Notes: generated by a model not told the origin, from the letters alone. A DNA stretch of 64,000 nt from Betaproteobacteria bacterium (GCA_013298145.1 JAAFJO010000007.1:62001-126000), one strand, 5' to 3'. Shown: positions 48,127 to 57,405, counted from the first letter of the stretch. Translations and numbers: made by a program.

Positions 48127-48453
48127 CGCTGATCTCTTTCATATATCTGTACTGCATTGTCAGTCGATGTTCGATTGCACCAACGGAATCCGCAAGAGTG
48201 TATTTGGCCCTTTGATGCATTCACCATTGCGTTTTCTTGTACGCCGTCAACTGATTTTTGCCGGGTACACGGATAACCGCGCCGGCTCAACGCGCTAGCG
48301 TCGTAAACCATGAAAAGTTCTGGTGAGATTCGCTATTGCTAGATGGTATTCGCCGCGTCAGTATCGAGGGCGATCAAAAAGCCAAACTATCGAAAGACCG
48401 CGAACACTGCGTCGATTGCATGTCGAGCATGACTTTGCGCTACACAGCCGCCC
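48127..48453. other. Divergent intergenic region, GH3 operon / PhyH-GH31 operon
   Basis: 327 bp with presumably two divergent promoters. No RNA gene or terminator was seen. No operator could be assigned with confidence. Confidence 0.4.
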
Positions 48454-49281
48454 ATGCCGGATCACGACTTACAAGACTACTTATTCGATCTGCGCGGCTA
48501 TCACGTCATCAAGCAAGCGATTAGTGCCGAGCTTCTTGAAGAATTGAACACGTCGTACGACCGCTTTCCATCACTCAACTACGGGCAATGGTGGGGGAAC
48601 GTGCAACGCCTTGACAATAACGGCGCTGCGGGCACCGAGCTACAAAACATCGTAGAGGCGGGAAAGCCGTTCGAGATGCTGATCGACCATCCTGCGTGGA
48701 TTGACCGCTTACAAACGTACTGCGGTGAGAACGGAAGCCACCTCTCGGGTCTCTTTTTGGATGAATGTTTCGCATCCGTCCGCCGAACGGGTGGATTCTT
48801 TCCGATGCATTCGGGCAATCATGAAGGACTGGTGCGCACGCAATATCGGTACGTCAACGGGCGGTTCGCGTGTGGCCAAGTCAACATTTTGCTCGCGATC
48901 TCAGATATCGGGCCTGGCGATGGCGGTACCCGCGTGCTACCAGGTAGCCACAAGAGCAGTTTTATCCATCCCGCCTGCGCCGCGCCGTACGCTGAACGCG
49001 CAGCGTTGGAAGATGAAATCGTCGACGGCGCTATTGAAATTCATCTCGAGGCGGGTGATGCGCTGATGTTCGTTGATGCAATTTGCCATGGAGCGACCCG
49101 ACGCACGAATCCTGGCGAACGAAGGGTTGCAATCTATCGATATGGCCCGAGTTGGGGGCGCACCCGCCATGGCTTTGTTTACTCCGACGCCTTACTTGAG
49201 CGAGTAACACCCGCACAACGCAAAATCTTGCAGCCGATGCAGCCCCGCCGACCAAACGAGTCTCGCAAGCTTGAAGCATAG
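48454..49281 (+). CDS. Phytanoyl-CoA dioxygenase (PhyH) family protein
   Basis: 275-aa double-stranded beta-helix dioxygenase. The second half has HSGNHEG, GQVNILLAISDIGPGDGGTR, LPGSHKSSF and GDALMFVDAICHGATRRTNP, matching PhyH proteins of the type found next to sugar genes. The distal His (CHGAT) and Arg for 2-oxoglutarate are seen. The usual H-x-D is replaced by a His-Ser-Gly-Asn-His arrangement, so the metal site may be unusual. It starts the operon with GH31 and the UxuB-like gene. The substrate is unknown; a sugar-linked or methylated glycan group is one guess. Confidence 0.83.
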   Translation: MPDHDLQDYLFDLRGYHVIKQAISAELLEELNTSYDRFPSLNYGQWWGNVQRLDNNGAAGTELQNIVEAGKPFEMLIDHPAWIDRLQTYCGENGSHLSGLFLDECFASVRRTGGFFPMHSGNHEGLVRTQYRYVNGRFACGQVNILLAISDIGPGDGGTRVLPGSHKSSFIHPACAAPYAERAALEDEIVDGAIEIHLEAGDALMFVDAICHGATRRTNPGERRVAIYRYGPSWGRTRHGFVYSDALLERVTPAQRKILQPMQPRRPNESRKLEA

Positions 49282-49343
49282 GCTGTCTTTGGAAGCGCTT
49301 CGAAGATTCACCATAGGCAACGCAATCTCCGCATTGCAATGTC

Positions 49344-51758
49344 GTGACGCCAAGCGCACTTGCGCGTAAGGAAGGTAAGTTGTACTTCAAGAAAATTCGA
49401 CACCCTGCCAATTTCAGCTTCGCGAACTCCTTTTCAAACCAATTTCTCCATAACGGAGCGTCCGAGTTCGCGGCGAACATCGAAGCGCTGGGCGAGGATG
49501 TTTTTCACGTTGAGATTCGTGATAACGAGCGATGGCCTCTAGACGCGCGCACCCTGCGTATGAATCACGACGCGTTCACCTCCACTTCTCCGGAAGCGGG
49601 TTCATTCGATCTCAAATTTGAGGCGACTGGGAGACTCGTACTGCGCGACGTAAAGCAAGAAGTCGTGTTGAGCGGGCTTGATGGAGCGTGTTTCGGCGTG
49701 TGCGGCAGCGCGTGGTTGGCGCAATTCGATATTACCGAGGACATGCGTTTCTATGGTCAGGGCTCGAAGGCAACTGGCCTAGAGAAGAGCGGCCAACGCA
49801 CTAAGTTCTGGAACTTAGATGTGTGGAATGACCACGGCCTTCGAGAAGTGATCGACGGTACACCTGATCCCACTTACACGGCCATTCCTTACGTTTTGAT
49901 CCGGAGCGGAGCGAATTGGGTCGGCGTACTCGTAGACCATCCCGGCGCGGTCTTTATGGACACCGGATCAAACTGGATATTTTCGGCTCGAGATGCTGCC
50001 GAGGTGGTGCGTACCTTCTGGTTTGGCGGAGATCAGGGCTTGGCGGCGTTTTACGTGATCGCGGGGAGTAGCGCGAAATCAGTCACAGAGCGATTGCAGC
50101 GGCTTGTTGGTCGCACGCCACTTCCTCCGCTCTGGGCGCTCGGCCATCATCAAAGTAGGTGGGGCTATCGCGGACCGGAGGATTTGTTGGCGCTAGATGC
50201 CGCACTTACGGCAAATGAGTTTCCCTGCGATGCTTTGTGGCTCGATATCGACTACATGGATCGGTACAAAGTATTTACGCTGAGCGCCGAGCATTTTGGT
50301 GACGAAACTGTCTCAATATCCGCACTTGCAACGCTTGATCGGCGTATCGTGCCAATCTTGGATCCCGGCGTAAAAGCAGAGCGCGGCTATAGAGTGGCCG
50401 AAAGCGGCCTTGATGCAGGTATTTTTTGCTTGACCTCAGAGCGGCAACCTTACGTCGGGTTTGTATGGCCAGGGCAGAGTTGGTTTCCAGACTTTTCCCT
50501 GCAAGAGGCGCGGGATTGGTGGGCGGGCTACGTGCATGCGTTTCGCGAACTGGGTTTCCATGGCTTCTGGCTTGATATGAACGACCCGAGCACTGGAAGC
50601 GCCGAATTGGACGACATGCGCTTTCAGCGCGGCGAATGGGAACACTGGGCGTATCACAACCAGTATTGCGTGGGTATGGCTGAAGCGTCCTACGAAGGAC
50701 TGTTGGCTGCGCGTCCTGACGAGCGCCCTTTCTTGCTCTCCCGTAGCGCGGCGCCTGGATCGAGCCGTTTCACCGCGGTGTGGACCGGAGACAACTGGAG
50801 CAACTGGCACCATCTACGAACAAGTATTCACACGTCGATCAATCTCGCGCTTTCGGGACAACCTTTCAATGGCGCGGACGTAGGCGGTTTCGGCGGAGAT
50901 GCGGACGCGACCCTCGTCGTCGCTTGGTACAAAGCCGCGATGCTGTTCCCTTTCTTTCGCAATCATTGCAGCACGGGCTCGTCGCGGCAAGAACCGTGGT
51001 CGTTCGACCCGGATTCGCTCGCGACCATCACCCATTTCGTGCGTTTACGCTACAAGCTCCTGCCCTATCTCTATCAATGTTGGATCGAGCAACACAATCA
51101 CGGCACCGCCGTCTTGCGCCCTTTGTTTCACGACTTCGAGTCTGAGCCAGCGCTGACGCTTGATCGCGTCGATGACCAATTCATGGTCGGCCCGGTTTTG
51201 CTGCAAGCCCCGTTGGTGGTCGAGGGGACATGGAAACGAATAGTCATTCTTCCGGGCGCAGGACGTTGGCTCGATGCACGTAACGGGGGATTCGTGAATG
51301 GCGGACAATCGTTAGCGATCATCTGTACTCAGGATGCAACGCCGCTCTACCTTCGTGAGGGACATATTGTTCCGATGCAAACGGGCGAACGGCGGAACCA
51401 GACAAATGACCTGACTGACATCGAGTTACACGTAATTCTTGGTTCAGGTTGTACGTCAGAGGCCGAACTGATCTACCGCGCGGACGATGGCGAATCGTTT
51501 GGTTACGCGCGTGGCGAACGCAGTTCGTGCCGCATCCGTGCGCGCCGACTCGGCAACCGCTTACGTATCAGCATCGACCAGATTGAACGTGGCTGGAAGC
51601 CGTTAACTTTCTGCGTCGTTGGATACGATGGCATTGAAAACGCCTTGATCGAGTTCGACGACCAGAAAACGCACACTCAACTGTTTAAACACTACCCGTG
51701 GCGCTTTAGCGGCGACACGGCACTTAACGCAACGATTGGCGAGCCTTTCGTGGTCTAA
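49344..51758 (+). CDS. GH31 alpha-glucosidase/alpha-xylosidase
   Basis: 804-aa GH31 enzyme starting at GTG 49344. The order is N-terminal beta domain, barrel, C-terminal beta domains. The nucleophile Asp is in GFWLDMNDPS and the acid/base Asp in WTGDNWSNW. ALGHHQSRWGYRGPEDLL and DALWLDIDYMDRYKVF are family blocks. There is no signal peptide. Its length and text resemble general alpha-glucosidases, but alpha-xylosidase acting on xyloglucan oligosaccharides would fit the neighbours. The gap after PhyH is 62 nt. Confidence 0.91.
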   Translation: MTPSALARKEGKLYFKKIRHPANFSFANSFSNQFLHNGASEFAANIEALGEDVFHVEIRDNERWPLDARTLRMNHDAFTSTSPEAGSFDLKFEATGRLVLRDVKQEVVLSGLDGACFGVCGSAWLAQFDITEDMRFYGQGSKATGLEKSGQRTKFWNLDVWNDHGLREVIDGTPDPTYTAIPYVLIRSGANWVGVLVDHPGAVFMDTGSNWIFSARDAAEVVRTFWFGGDQGLAAFYVIAGSSAKSVTERLQRLVGRTPLPPLWALGHHQSRWGYRGPEDLLALDAALTANEFPCDALWLDIDYMDRYKVFTLSAEHFGDETVSISALATLDRRIVPILDPGVKAERGYRVAESGLDAGIFCLTSERQPYVGFVWPGQSWFPDFSLQEARDWWAGYVHAFRELGFHGFWLDMNDPSTGSAELDDMRFQRGEWEHWAYHNQYCVGMAEASYEGLLAARPDERPFLLSRSAAPGSSRFTAVWTGDNWSNWHHLRTSIHTSINLALSGQPFNGADVGGFGGDADATLVVAWYKAAMLFPFFRNHCSTGSSRQEPWSFDPDSLATITHFVRLRYKLLPYLYQCWIEQHNHGTAVLRPLFHDFESEPALTLDRVDDQFMVGPVLLQAPLVVEGTWKRIVILPGAGRWLDARNGGFVNGGQSLAIICTQDATPLYLREGHIVPMQTGERRNQTNDLTDIELHVILGSGCTSEAELIYRADDGESFGYARGERSSCRIRARRLGNRLRISIDQIERGWKPLTFCVVGYDGIENALIEFDDQKTHTQLFKHYPWRFSGDTALNATIGEPFVV

Positions 51759-51874
51759 GAATAAGTTCTAAGTATGTTGACGCGAATTCTGCGAGGCCCA
51801 CCCTACCCGAAACGCGACTAGACGCGAAGCGCTTCTACACAATCCTGCGACGATACAGTGACCTTTTTTGAACG

Positions 51875-53329
51875 ATGAAACCGCTCAGCCTAAACACACT
51901 CGCCTCGCTGCCTGCGAAGGTGACGCGACCGAACTACGATGTGCGCACACTGCCCATTGGCGTTGTTCATTTTGGACCCGGCGCATTTCATCGAGCGCAT
52001 CAAGCTGCGTACTTTGATTCTCTAGCCACATCCGACCCGAGATGGGGAATTTGCGCCGTGTCACTTCAGACGTCAACACTTCGAGATGCATTGCTCCGCC
52101 AAGACGGGCTCTATACCTTGGTCGCTGTTGATTCGGCCAACACATACCGTGTAATCGGTGCGATTCGCGAGGTACTGGTGGCCGCTGAAAATCCACAGAC
52201 GGTACTCACCCGGCTCTCTGAAGAACGAATAGAAATTGTTACGACGACAGTGACCGAGAAAGGCTATTGCCTCACCTACGATGGAGCACTCGACCTCCTG
52301 CACCCCGACATCGTGCACGACCTGGCCGCCCCGCGAAATCCTCGTAGTCTGATCGGCTATCTTGTGGAGGGATTGCGGAAACGTCGCGCTGCAACGCTTC
52401 CCCCTTTCATCGTTATACCTTGTGACAATTTGCCAAACAATGGACGTTTACTAAAGGCAGCGCTGATTACATATGCGCGTCAATTTGACTTCGCGCTTGC
52501 AAGCTGGATTGAGCAAACTGTACAAAGCCCGAACACGATGGTGGATTCCATCACGCCCGCGACTAATCAGGCGCTGAGGGATTTGACGAGCCATGAAGCT
52601 GGGGTGGCTGATGCCTGCCCGGTACAGCGGGAGGTTTTTTCGCAATGGGTGATCGAATCGCATCTGCATCTAAACGGACCTCGTTGGGCTTCGGTAGGAG
52701 TCAGTCTTGCGGAGTCCGTAGACGTTTATGAGAAGGCCAAGCTGAGATTACTCAACGGCAGTCACTCATTACTTGCGTACTGGGGCATTCTGAAAGGCTA
52801 TCGAACGGTTGCCGAGGCGATCGCTGACGAAGAAATTGCGACTTTTCTCAAGGGATACATGCATGACGACATCGCGGACTGTCTGCGACGCACAAATCCG
52901 ATTGCATATGCGAACTACGATCTCGATGCTTACTGTGAAGCGATCGTCGCCCGATTTCGCAACCCGGCGATGAATCACCAGCTTGCCCAAATTGCGGCTG
53001 ACGGCAGCAAGAAATTGGCGGTCCGAATTGTTGCGCCCATGATTGATGCCGCCAATCTTGGGCTTGATATTCGAAGGTACTGTTTACCAATTGCTGCGTG
53101 GCTCAAATTTCTACGATTGAAGACTCAGTCCCACGAGCCAATCGTTGATCCCATCGCAACCGAGCTCCAATCATTAGCAAGTAGATTCAACGAGAGCGAT
53201 GCGGATCTGACTTTGGCATTAGGAAGCCTGAAACTATTTGATGCGCCGATTTTCCGTCGCGATGAGACGCTTCAGGCAATCACGGAAGCCTACGTCGGAC
53301 AGTGGCATTTAGGTTCAAGCAACGCCTAA
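51875..53329 (+). CDS. uxuB: Mannitol dehydrogenase family oxidoreductase (fructuronate reductase-like)
   Basis: 484-aa polyol-specific long-chain dehydrogenase. NAD-binding VHFGPGAFHRAHQAAYFD at the N-terminus and catalytic KLRLLNGSHSLLAYWG (Lys...Asn...His) are clear. TTVTEKGYCLTYDG and CDNLPNNGRLLK match UxuB, which reduces D-fructuronate to D-mannonate. Mannitol or arabinitol dehydrogenases share these motifs, so the symbol is tentative. UxuB would link glucuronate (from inositol oxygenase or glucuronoxylan) to mannonate, but UxaC and UxuA are not in the window. Confidence 0.8.
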   Translation: MKPLSLNTLASLPAKVTRPNYDVRTLPIGVVHFGPGAFHRAHQAAYFDSLATSDPRWGICAVSLQTSTLRDALLRQDGLYTLVAVDSANTYRVIGAIREVLVAAENPQTVLTRLSEERIEIVTTTVTEKGYCLTYDGALDLLHPDIVHDLAAPRNPRSLIGYLVEGLRKRRAATLPPFIVIPCDNLPNNGRLLKAALITYARQFDFALASWIEQTVQSPNTMVDSITPATNQALRDLTSHEAGVADACPVQREVFSQWVIESHLHLNGPRWASVGVSLAESVDVYEKAKLRLLNGSHSLLAYWGILKGYRTVAEAIADEEIATFLKGYMHDDIADCLRRTNPIAYANYDLDAYCEAIVARFRNPAMNHQLAQIAADGSKKLAVRIVAPMIDAANLGLDIRRYCLPIAAWLKFLRLKTQSHEPIVDPIATELQSLASRFNESDADLTLALGSLKLFDAPIFRRDETLQAITEAYVGQWHLGSSNA

Positions 53330-53544
53330 CGTTGTTGTGCTGCCAAGCAATATGAGCGTAGGCGCGAATTGCGAGCAAGAACATCGATCCTGAATGCTTC
53401 GAAAACGAACCTTACAGCCGCCCGCCTGCTACCGCGCGATGCACAGTTCAACGCCAAGGTGCACAGGTTCGCCGCAGCAAAATTTAGTAGCGTGTTCTTA
53501 TCGGTGCCCGTGCACATCGCGAATTGTCTAACGCGCCAGACAAA

Positions 53545-53637
53545 AAGTCGGTTTGGAAAACAAAACGCCACCCGGAGGTGGCGCTGAGTCTTTGATTCTG
53601 TTGGCTCCCCGACCTGGGCTCGAACCAGGGACCTACG
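53545..53637 (-). repeat. Displaced tRNA-Asn 3' end with terminator (attachment-site-like direct repeat, distal copy)
   Basis: 93-bp direct repeat of 56545-56637, offset exactly 3000 bp, with four mismatches and an identical 51-bp core (53587-53637). Bases 53602-53637 are the last 36 nt of tRNA-Asn, from the 3' anticodon stem to CCA; the rest is the tRNA terminator. The 5' half of the tRNA is missing. This is the layout left by integration of an element at a tRNA 3' end. Confidence 0.75.
53557..53583 (-). terminator. Rho-independent terminator (copy in displaced tRNA end)
   Basis: Hairpin CGCCACC-CGGA-GGTGGCG at 53566-53583 followed on the minus strand by TTTTGTTTT. It is the copy of the tRNA-Asn terminator at 56556-56583. 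Confidence 0.75.
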
Positions 53638-54054
53638 TACTACGGGTCTCGTGAAAGTCCTTTCATGTCGGTGAGTTAGGCAAAAAACGCTGGACAATAT
53701 CCAGAGCAGTATTGGCCGCTCGGCGCTTAAGCGTCGCGCGCGATAAAAACGTTGTCTACCGACCAAACATGTGCGATCGACTCCGGTCCGTTCATCTCGT
53801 CTAAAGCCGAACCCAGCCGGCGCGCACACGATTGCCCACCACACTGACCGTACCCAAAATCAGCGTTTGTCAGCCGATCCCGAGCAGCGCTAAGCCACCC
53901 CGTACCTCCAGCGCAACCCACAGTTGTTAACCGTGCGAATTCTCGTCAGAATCATTGGCGCGTGACTCGGCCGCCGGTGAGAAATGACGGGAGATCTGCG
54001 TTATTCAACGGTCAACCGGAATTTCAATGAGTCGTCCGACTGAAACGACAACAC
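53638..54054. other. Island left part, no gene recognised
   Basis: 417 bp between the displaced tRNA end and the secreted-protein gene. A perfect 6-bp stem (TGAAAG TC CTTTCA) lies close to the repeat boundary near 53653-53666. No integrase remnant or other gene could be recognised. Confidence 0.4.
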
Positions 54055-54972
54055 TCATCGCTCTGGCGCACACCACTTTGGACCTTCCCCTGCATAGCCA
54101 TTCGCGATGAGCGCGCGGTAGATATCCGGACGCTGCGTGTACCGATGGGACACTTCGTTGCCTGAGTAGAACGTCTGGAACACGGGCGACATCCCGACGG
54201 GACAGCTCCCTTGTTCTAATTTTCCGACCAGACCTACGCTCGTTACGGATCTGCCCCAAGCTCTTGCGAGCTCGTCCGCTAAACCGACTTCCGTGGTGTA
54301 GAAAATTCCACGTAGGGGCACAGGATACCGAATTGAGTAGAGCGACGCCAATCCTGCCGGATTGCTTGATCCTGTCCTCTTGAAATATTTGAAGGTGTAC
54401 GCCTGGTCTTCATTTTGATCGTTAGCCTCGACGAACCACTTCGCCCCGGTCAGAGGCTCAGTCGTGAAGGGCCAAAGCACGACCGGTCCGACTCCACTAC
54501 CCGTTGGAGCAGAGAACGGATCAAATACGCCATCGGATTCGACGCGCGCCGTGTACATCCGCGAGACCGCACCCATACCTACCGGCAATCCAATAGTCAA
54601 TGGACGCACTACCGACTCCGCGATCACCGCAGGCGTGCCTGCTATTTCGGGAGACCGCGTCACCGAGACCCTAAGGCTGACCGCATCGAAAGGCAATCCT
54701 GGGACGACAAGATCAAACGTGTTGCGACAGGGGCCAGCCTTCACGTGGCTCAGCACCAGCGAGTATTCACCGGCCTTGTAGCTGCTCTGCGCAACCAACG
54801 GGAACCGAGGGTTGATGCAGTGCGAGCTTGCGAAAGTGACATTCACCGAGAAGGGTTTGTAGGCTTCCAACGGGGAAGCACCCAATGTGATTGCTTGTCC
54901 GTGCGCGCTATGAGCGATCACGCTTAATAGCGTAAGTATGCAGATACGAAATAGGATAAAGAAGCTCTTCAT
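54055..54972 (-). CDS. Secreted hypothetical protein with C-terminal RYT...GY-type repeat
   Basis: 305-aa exported protein; the signal peptide (ILTLLSVIAHSAHG) ends near AHG-QA. Three Cys-containing regions and a beta-rich middle are seen. The end (YSGNEVSHRYTQRPDIYRAL, then ANGYAGEGPKWCAP) resembles the short repeats common in secreted betaproteobacterial proteins of unknown role (similar to DUF5648-type text). The gene lies inside the tRNA-Asn island and overlaps the upstream frame by 4 bp (ATGA). No function can be given. Confidence 0.7.
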   Translation of the reverse strand: MKSFFILFRICILTLLSVIAHSAHGQAITLGASPLEAYKPFSVNVTFASSHCINPRFPLVAQSSYKAGEYSLVLSHVKAGPCRNTFDLVVPGLPFDAVSLRVSVTRSPEIAGTPAVIAESVVRPLTIGLPVGMGAVSRMYTARVESDGVFDPFSAPTGSGVGPVVLWPFTTEPLTGAKWFVEANDQNEDQAYTFKYFKRTGSSNPAGLASLYSIRYPVPLRGIFYTTEVGLADELARAWGRSVTSVGLVGKLEQGSCPVGMSPVFQTFYSGNEVSHRYTQRPDIYRALIANGYAGEGPKWCAPER

Positions 54973-55310
54973 AGCGTGTAGCTCGCGACGTTGAAAAAAT
55001 TGAGAGACCAGTGTTCGCTGTAGTAGCTGCCAAATGTCGCAACAAAAAAACCTACTCTAGCAAAACCGGCACGCAAAAGCGGATCGTAGCTGTTGATGAC
55101 GCCGGAGAAGTGAGTAGGCGATGTCACACCGTTGTCATAGCGCCAGTATTGGTATTCCTGCGAGGCGTTCGCGCCGGAAAGCAACCAAACGCTTTCACTT
55201 GAAGGCTTGTCTCGACAAGTGGCGGGCGAGATGATCGCCTCATCAACGGCTACATAATTCCCTAAATAGCGTCTCGCGCGACCCACGCTATCGGCTCTAA
55301 CTGCGCTCAC
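54969..55310 (-). CDS. Hypothetical protein in island, possibly 3' part of a broken gene
   Basis: 113-aa frame from GTG 55310, overlapping the next gene by 4 bp. The text (EYQYWRYDNGVTSPTHFSGV, then YYSEHWSLNFFNVASY) looks like a genuine secreted beta-rich protein, but it lacks a signal. The short frame at 55353-55505 is in the same phase and supplies one; only a TAG (55353-55355) and a TGA (55314-55316) separate them. A single gene with two nonsense codons is therefore plausible. Confidence 0.5.
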   Translation of the reverse strand: MSAVRADSVGRARRYLGNYVAVDEAIISPATCRDKPSSESVWLLSGANASQEYQYWRYDNGVTSPTHFSGVINSYDPLLRAGFARVGFFVATFGSYYSEHWSLNFFNVASYTL

Positions 55311-55352
55311 GCCTCATCGCTCAACTTCTTTCGTTTCAGTGTTCCGCCAAAG

Positions 55353-55505
55353 CTAGATTGGACCGACAGGAGCTTTAGTACGTTTATCGAAGATCGGTTG
55401 CGTTAGTTTGCGCAGAGTCGCCGCTTGCGCTGACTGAGCGTGAGCCCAGTTCGCACTAACGGTCAGAAGCAAGAAAAAAAGAAAGCCGGATAAGCGAAGA
55501 TTCAC
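55353..55505 (-). CDS. Short signal-peptide frame, possibly 5' part of a broken secreted-protein gene
   Basis: 50 codons from GTG 55505 with AAGGA upstream. LSGFLFFLLLTVSANWAHA is a good Sec signal, and about 27 residues follow it before the TAG. It is in phase with the frame at 54969-55310. It may be a real small secreted peptide or the start of a decayed gene. Confidence 0.4.
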   Translation of the reverse strand: MNLRLSGFLFFLLLTVSANWAHAQSAQAATLRKLTQPIFDKRTKAPVGPI

Positions 55506-56544
55506 GAGGTCCTTGTGATCAACATTCGGTTCGCAGAGTAACCGCCTGAAAATTTTGAGTCAACCGTCTCCTTGCTTCCCCTTTTTAGATCGCGAATGGG
55601 GAAACTCGGCCAACAGAGGTCCAGCGCTAAACGGCACATGCTTGGGACGATTGAGTGCGTTGTGGTGATTTTTGGGGGGGTTGAGAGTTCGATGCTCGAA
55701 AGCAGGTTGCGCGAACTTCTTTTGAACGTTCGCGCGGAGCACGCGACATTGCGCTGCTGACTCAGTTTGCTTGAACACGTGCGTCCTCGAAGTCGATGCC
55801 GGCCCTCGAAATCCCGAGTAGGCTGCCTTCGACGAGCGGCTCGTAAAACTTCTAACCCGACGTTGGACGTCGTGGCTCAACGCCTTCATTGAAATTATTG
55901 ATGCGGGCTAGGCCAGACAGAGCAACACCCAAATACCCCGACCGTCCATCGGCAGCACTTTTGCGATTCAAGATTGTTGGTTCATTGGGGGACGGAGCTT
56001 CACATGCCGACTTACGAGTACGCATTTGCATGAAAGTCAGCCAATACGGAGGTCGCAAACCTATCACTTTTGGTGGGAACGATTTACAACACTAAGCTAC
56101 GGTACGAGAAACTAATCAGTGTCGCAGTCCTCATCGTGCGCCTATTGCGCCTGCTTCCTCAATTCGAATCAGTCATTTACGAAATCTGCCGTGCGGCGCA
56201 ACAGTCGAAAGAGATGAAGCGCCACAGACTTAGCCCCGCTGAGCTGAAGGGGCTTCCGCAGTTTGAACAGGGCAACTTCAAACTAGACTAGTTCTGTCCC
56301 AGGCTCAGCCAACAGAGAGCCGTGGGCAGGCCGTAAGCCTAAAAATGCTGTCAGGCACGAGCACAAGCGCGAAAGAGTATCGGAGCCGAGAGCTTGCTAT
56401 TTTTGCCCTTAGCTTTCGACGTCCCGCGTCACGCCATCATCGCTATAGACGTACCTTTAACGTTGAGTGGAGTGCGACGCACGGGGCTCAGGACTTGCAG
56501 ACCAAGGAGGTACTGCGGAGGCCACCGAGCGCTTTGCGTGAAGC
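55506..56544. other. Island right part, no gene recognised
   Basis: About 1 kb between the secreted-protein genes and the intact tRNA-Asn. Several short frames exist on both strands (for example near 55560-56095) but none has a recognisable domain or a good start. No integrase, relaxase or toxin-antitoxin pair was found. Confidence 0.4.
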
Positions 56545-56637
56545 AAGTCAGTTTGAAAAACAAAACGCCACCCGAAGGTGGCGCTCAGTCTTTGATTCTG
56601 TTGGCTCCCCGACCTGGGCTCGAACCAGGGACCTACG
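56545..56637 (-). repeat. tRNA-Asn 3' end with terminator (direct repeat, tRNA-proximal copy)
   Basis: Partner of the 93-bp repeat at 53545-53637. Here the block is joined to an intact tRNA 5' half. The two copies bracket an approximately 3.0-kb island. Confidence 0.75.
56556..56583 (-). terminator. Rho-independent terminator of tRNA-Asn
   Basis: Hairpin CGCCACC-CGAA-GGTGGCG (56566-56583) followed on the minus strand by TTTTGTTTTT, about 18 nt after the tRNA CCA end. Confidence 0.85.
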
Positions 56638-56677
56638 GATTAACAGTCCGGCGCTCTACCGACTGAGCTATCGGGGA
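56602..56677 (-). tRNA. tRNA-Asn (anticodon GTT)
   Basis: 76-nt complete cloverleaf with encoded CCA. Acceptor arm TCCCCGA/TCGGGGA, D-arm AGCTCAGTCGGTAGAGC, anticodon loop CTGTTAA with anticodon GTT, T-arm CCTGG-TTCGAGC-CCAGG. All invariant positions are present. It is the integration target of the adjoining island. Confidence 0.97.
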
Positions 56678-56689
56678 ACAGAGCCTGAG

Positions 56690-56719
56690 ATTATAGCCAC
56701 AAAATTGGTTTCTGCGCAA
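56690..56719 (-). promoter_or_regulatory. Promoter of tRNA-Asn
   Basis: On the minus strand a perfect -10 TATAAT (56690-56695) follows a TTGCGC -35 (56714-56719) with an 18-nt spacer. The -10 lies 12 nt before the tRNA 5' end. Confidence 0.7.
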
Positions 56720-56799
56720 TCATTGCAGGGCTAATCGAAAAGTGGAGCGAAGTACGAGCACCGAGCCTGTAACGCAGATTCAGTGTGGGCAACGCTGTC

Positions 56800-57405
56800 T
56801 TATCCGCGTTTACCGACGTTAGAAGATTCTGTTTTTTCTGCCCTAGTCATGTGTGGCATTGCGAGACGGAGGTAGTAGAACATTGACCACAGCGTGAGGA
56901 TGGCCGCGACAAACAACGCGATCTGGCCCAACATTTGGGTAGAAATGAACGGGAAGATCGGCTCCCAAAGCAAGAGCGCGATAATCGCCGTGAGTTGGGC
57001 CGTCGTTTTGAATTTGCCGAGGGTATTCACGGCGAGTGATTTTGATTGGCCAATCCGCGCCATCCACTCGCGTAGCGCCGAGATGGCAATTTCGCGGCCG
57101 ATGATGATGTAGGCGAGGATTGGATCGGCGCGCTTCATTTCCACCAGAATCACGAGCGCCGCCGCCACCATCAACTTGTCGGCCACCGGGTCAAGAAACG
57201 CGCCAAATGAAGTTGTCTGGCCAAGCCTGCGCGCTAGATAGCCATCGAGCCAATCAGTGATCGCTGCAGCCGCGAAGATGATCGCACCGGTCCAGTTTTG
57301 GGTGACGGGCGACATCCACTCATGCGGCAAATAAAACACCCCGACAAATGCGGGAATGGCAGCAATGCGAATCCAGGTGAGAAGAATCGGGATGTTGATT
57401 GGCAT
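56800..57405 (-). CDS. pgsA: CDP-diacylglycerol-glycerol-3-phosphate 3-phosphatidyltransferase
   Basis: 201-aa inner-membrane enzyme of phosphatidylglycerol synthesis. The CDP-alcohol phosphotransferase motif is complete: DWLDGYLARRLGQTTSFGAF followed by LDPVADK. Several membrane helices follow. ATG at 57405 (MPINIPILLTWIRI) is preferred because PgsA proteins start with this NIPN-LLT-like text; an ATG eight codons upstream is possible. It is housekeeping and lies next to tRNA-Asn. Confidence 0.95.
   Translation of the reverse strand: MPINIPILLTWIRIAAIPAFVGVFYLPHEWMSPVTQNWTGAIIFAAAAITDWLDGYLARRLGQTTSFGAFLDPVADKLMVAAALVILVEMKRADPILAYIIIGREIAISALREWMARIGQSKSLAVNTLGKFKTTAQLTAIIALLLWEPIFPFISTQMLGQIALFVAAILTLWSMFYYLRLAMPHMTRAEKTESSNVGKRG

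Noticed and set aside
53526..53683. Integron attC-like ends (GTCTAAC ... GTTAGGC)
   Set aside because: The flanked segment is mostly the tRNA-Asn fragment and terminator, and it lacks the inner paired boxes of an attC site.
55560..56095. Short frames of 109 and 68 codons inside the island
   Set aside because: They oppose or overlap each other, have no start signals, and show no homology that I can recognise.
56345..56734. 129-codon plus-strand frame across the tRNA-Asn gene
   Set aside because: It is antisense to the tRNA and its terminator; a shadow frame.
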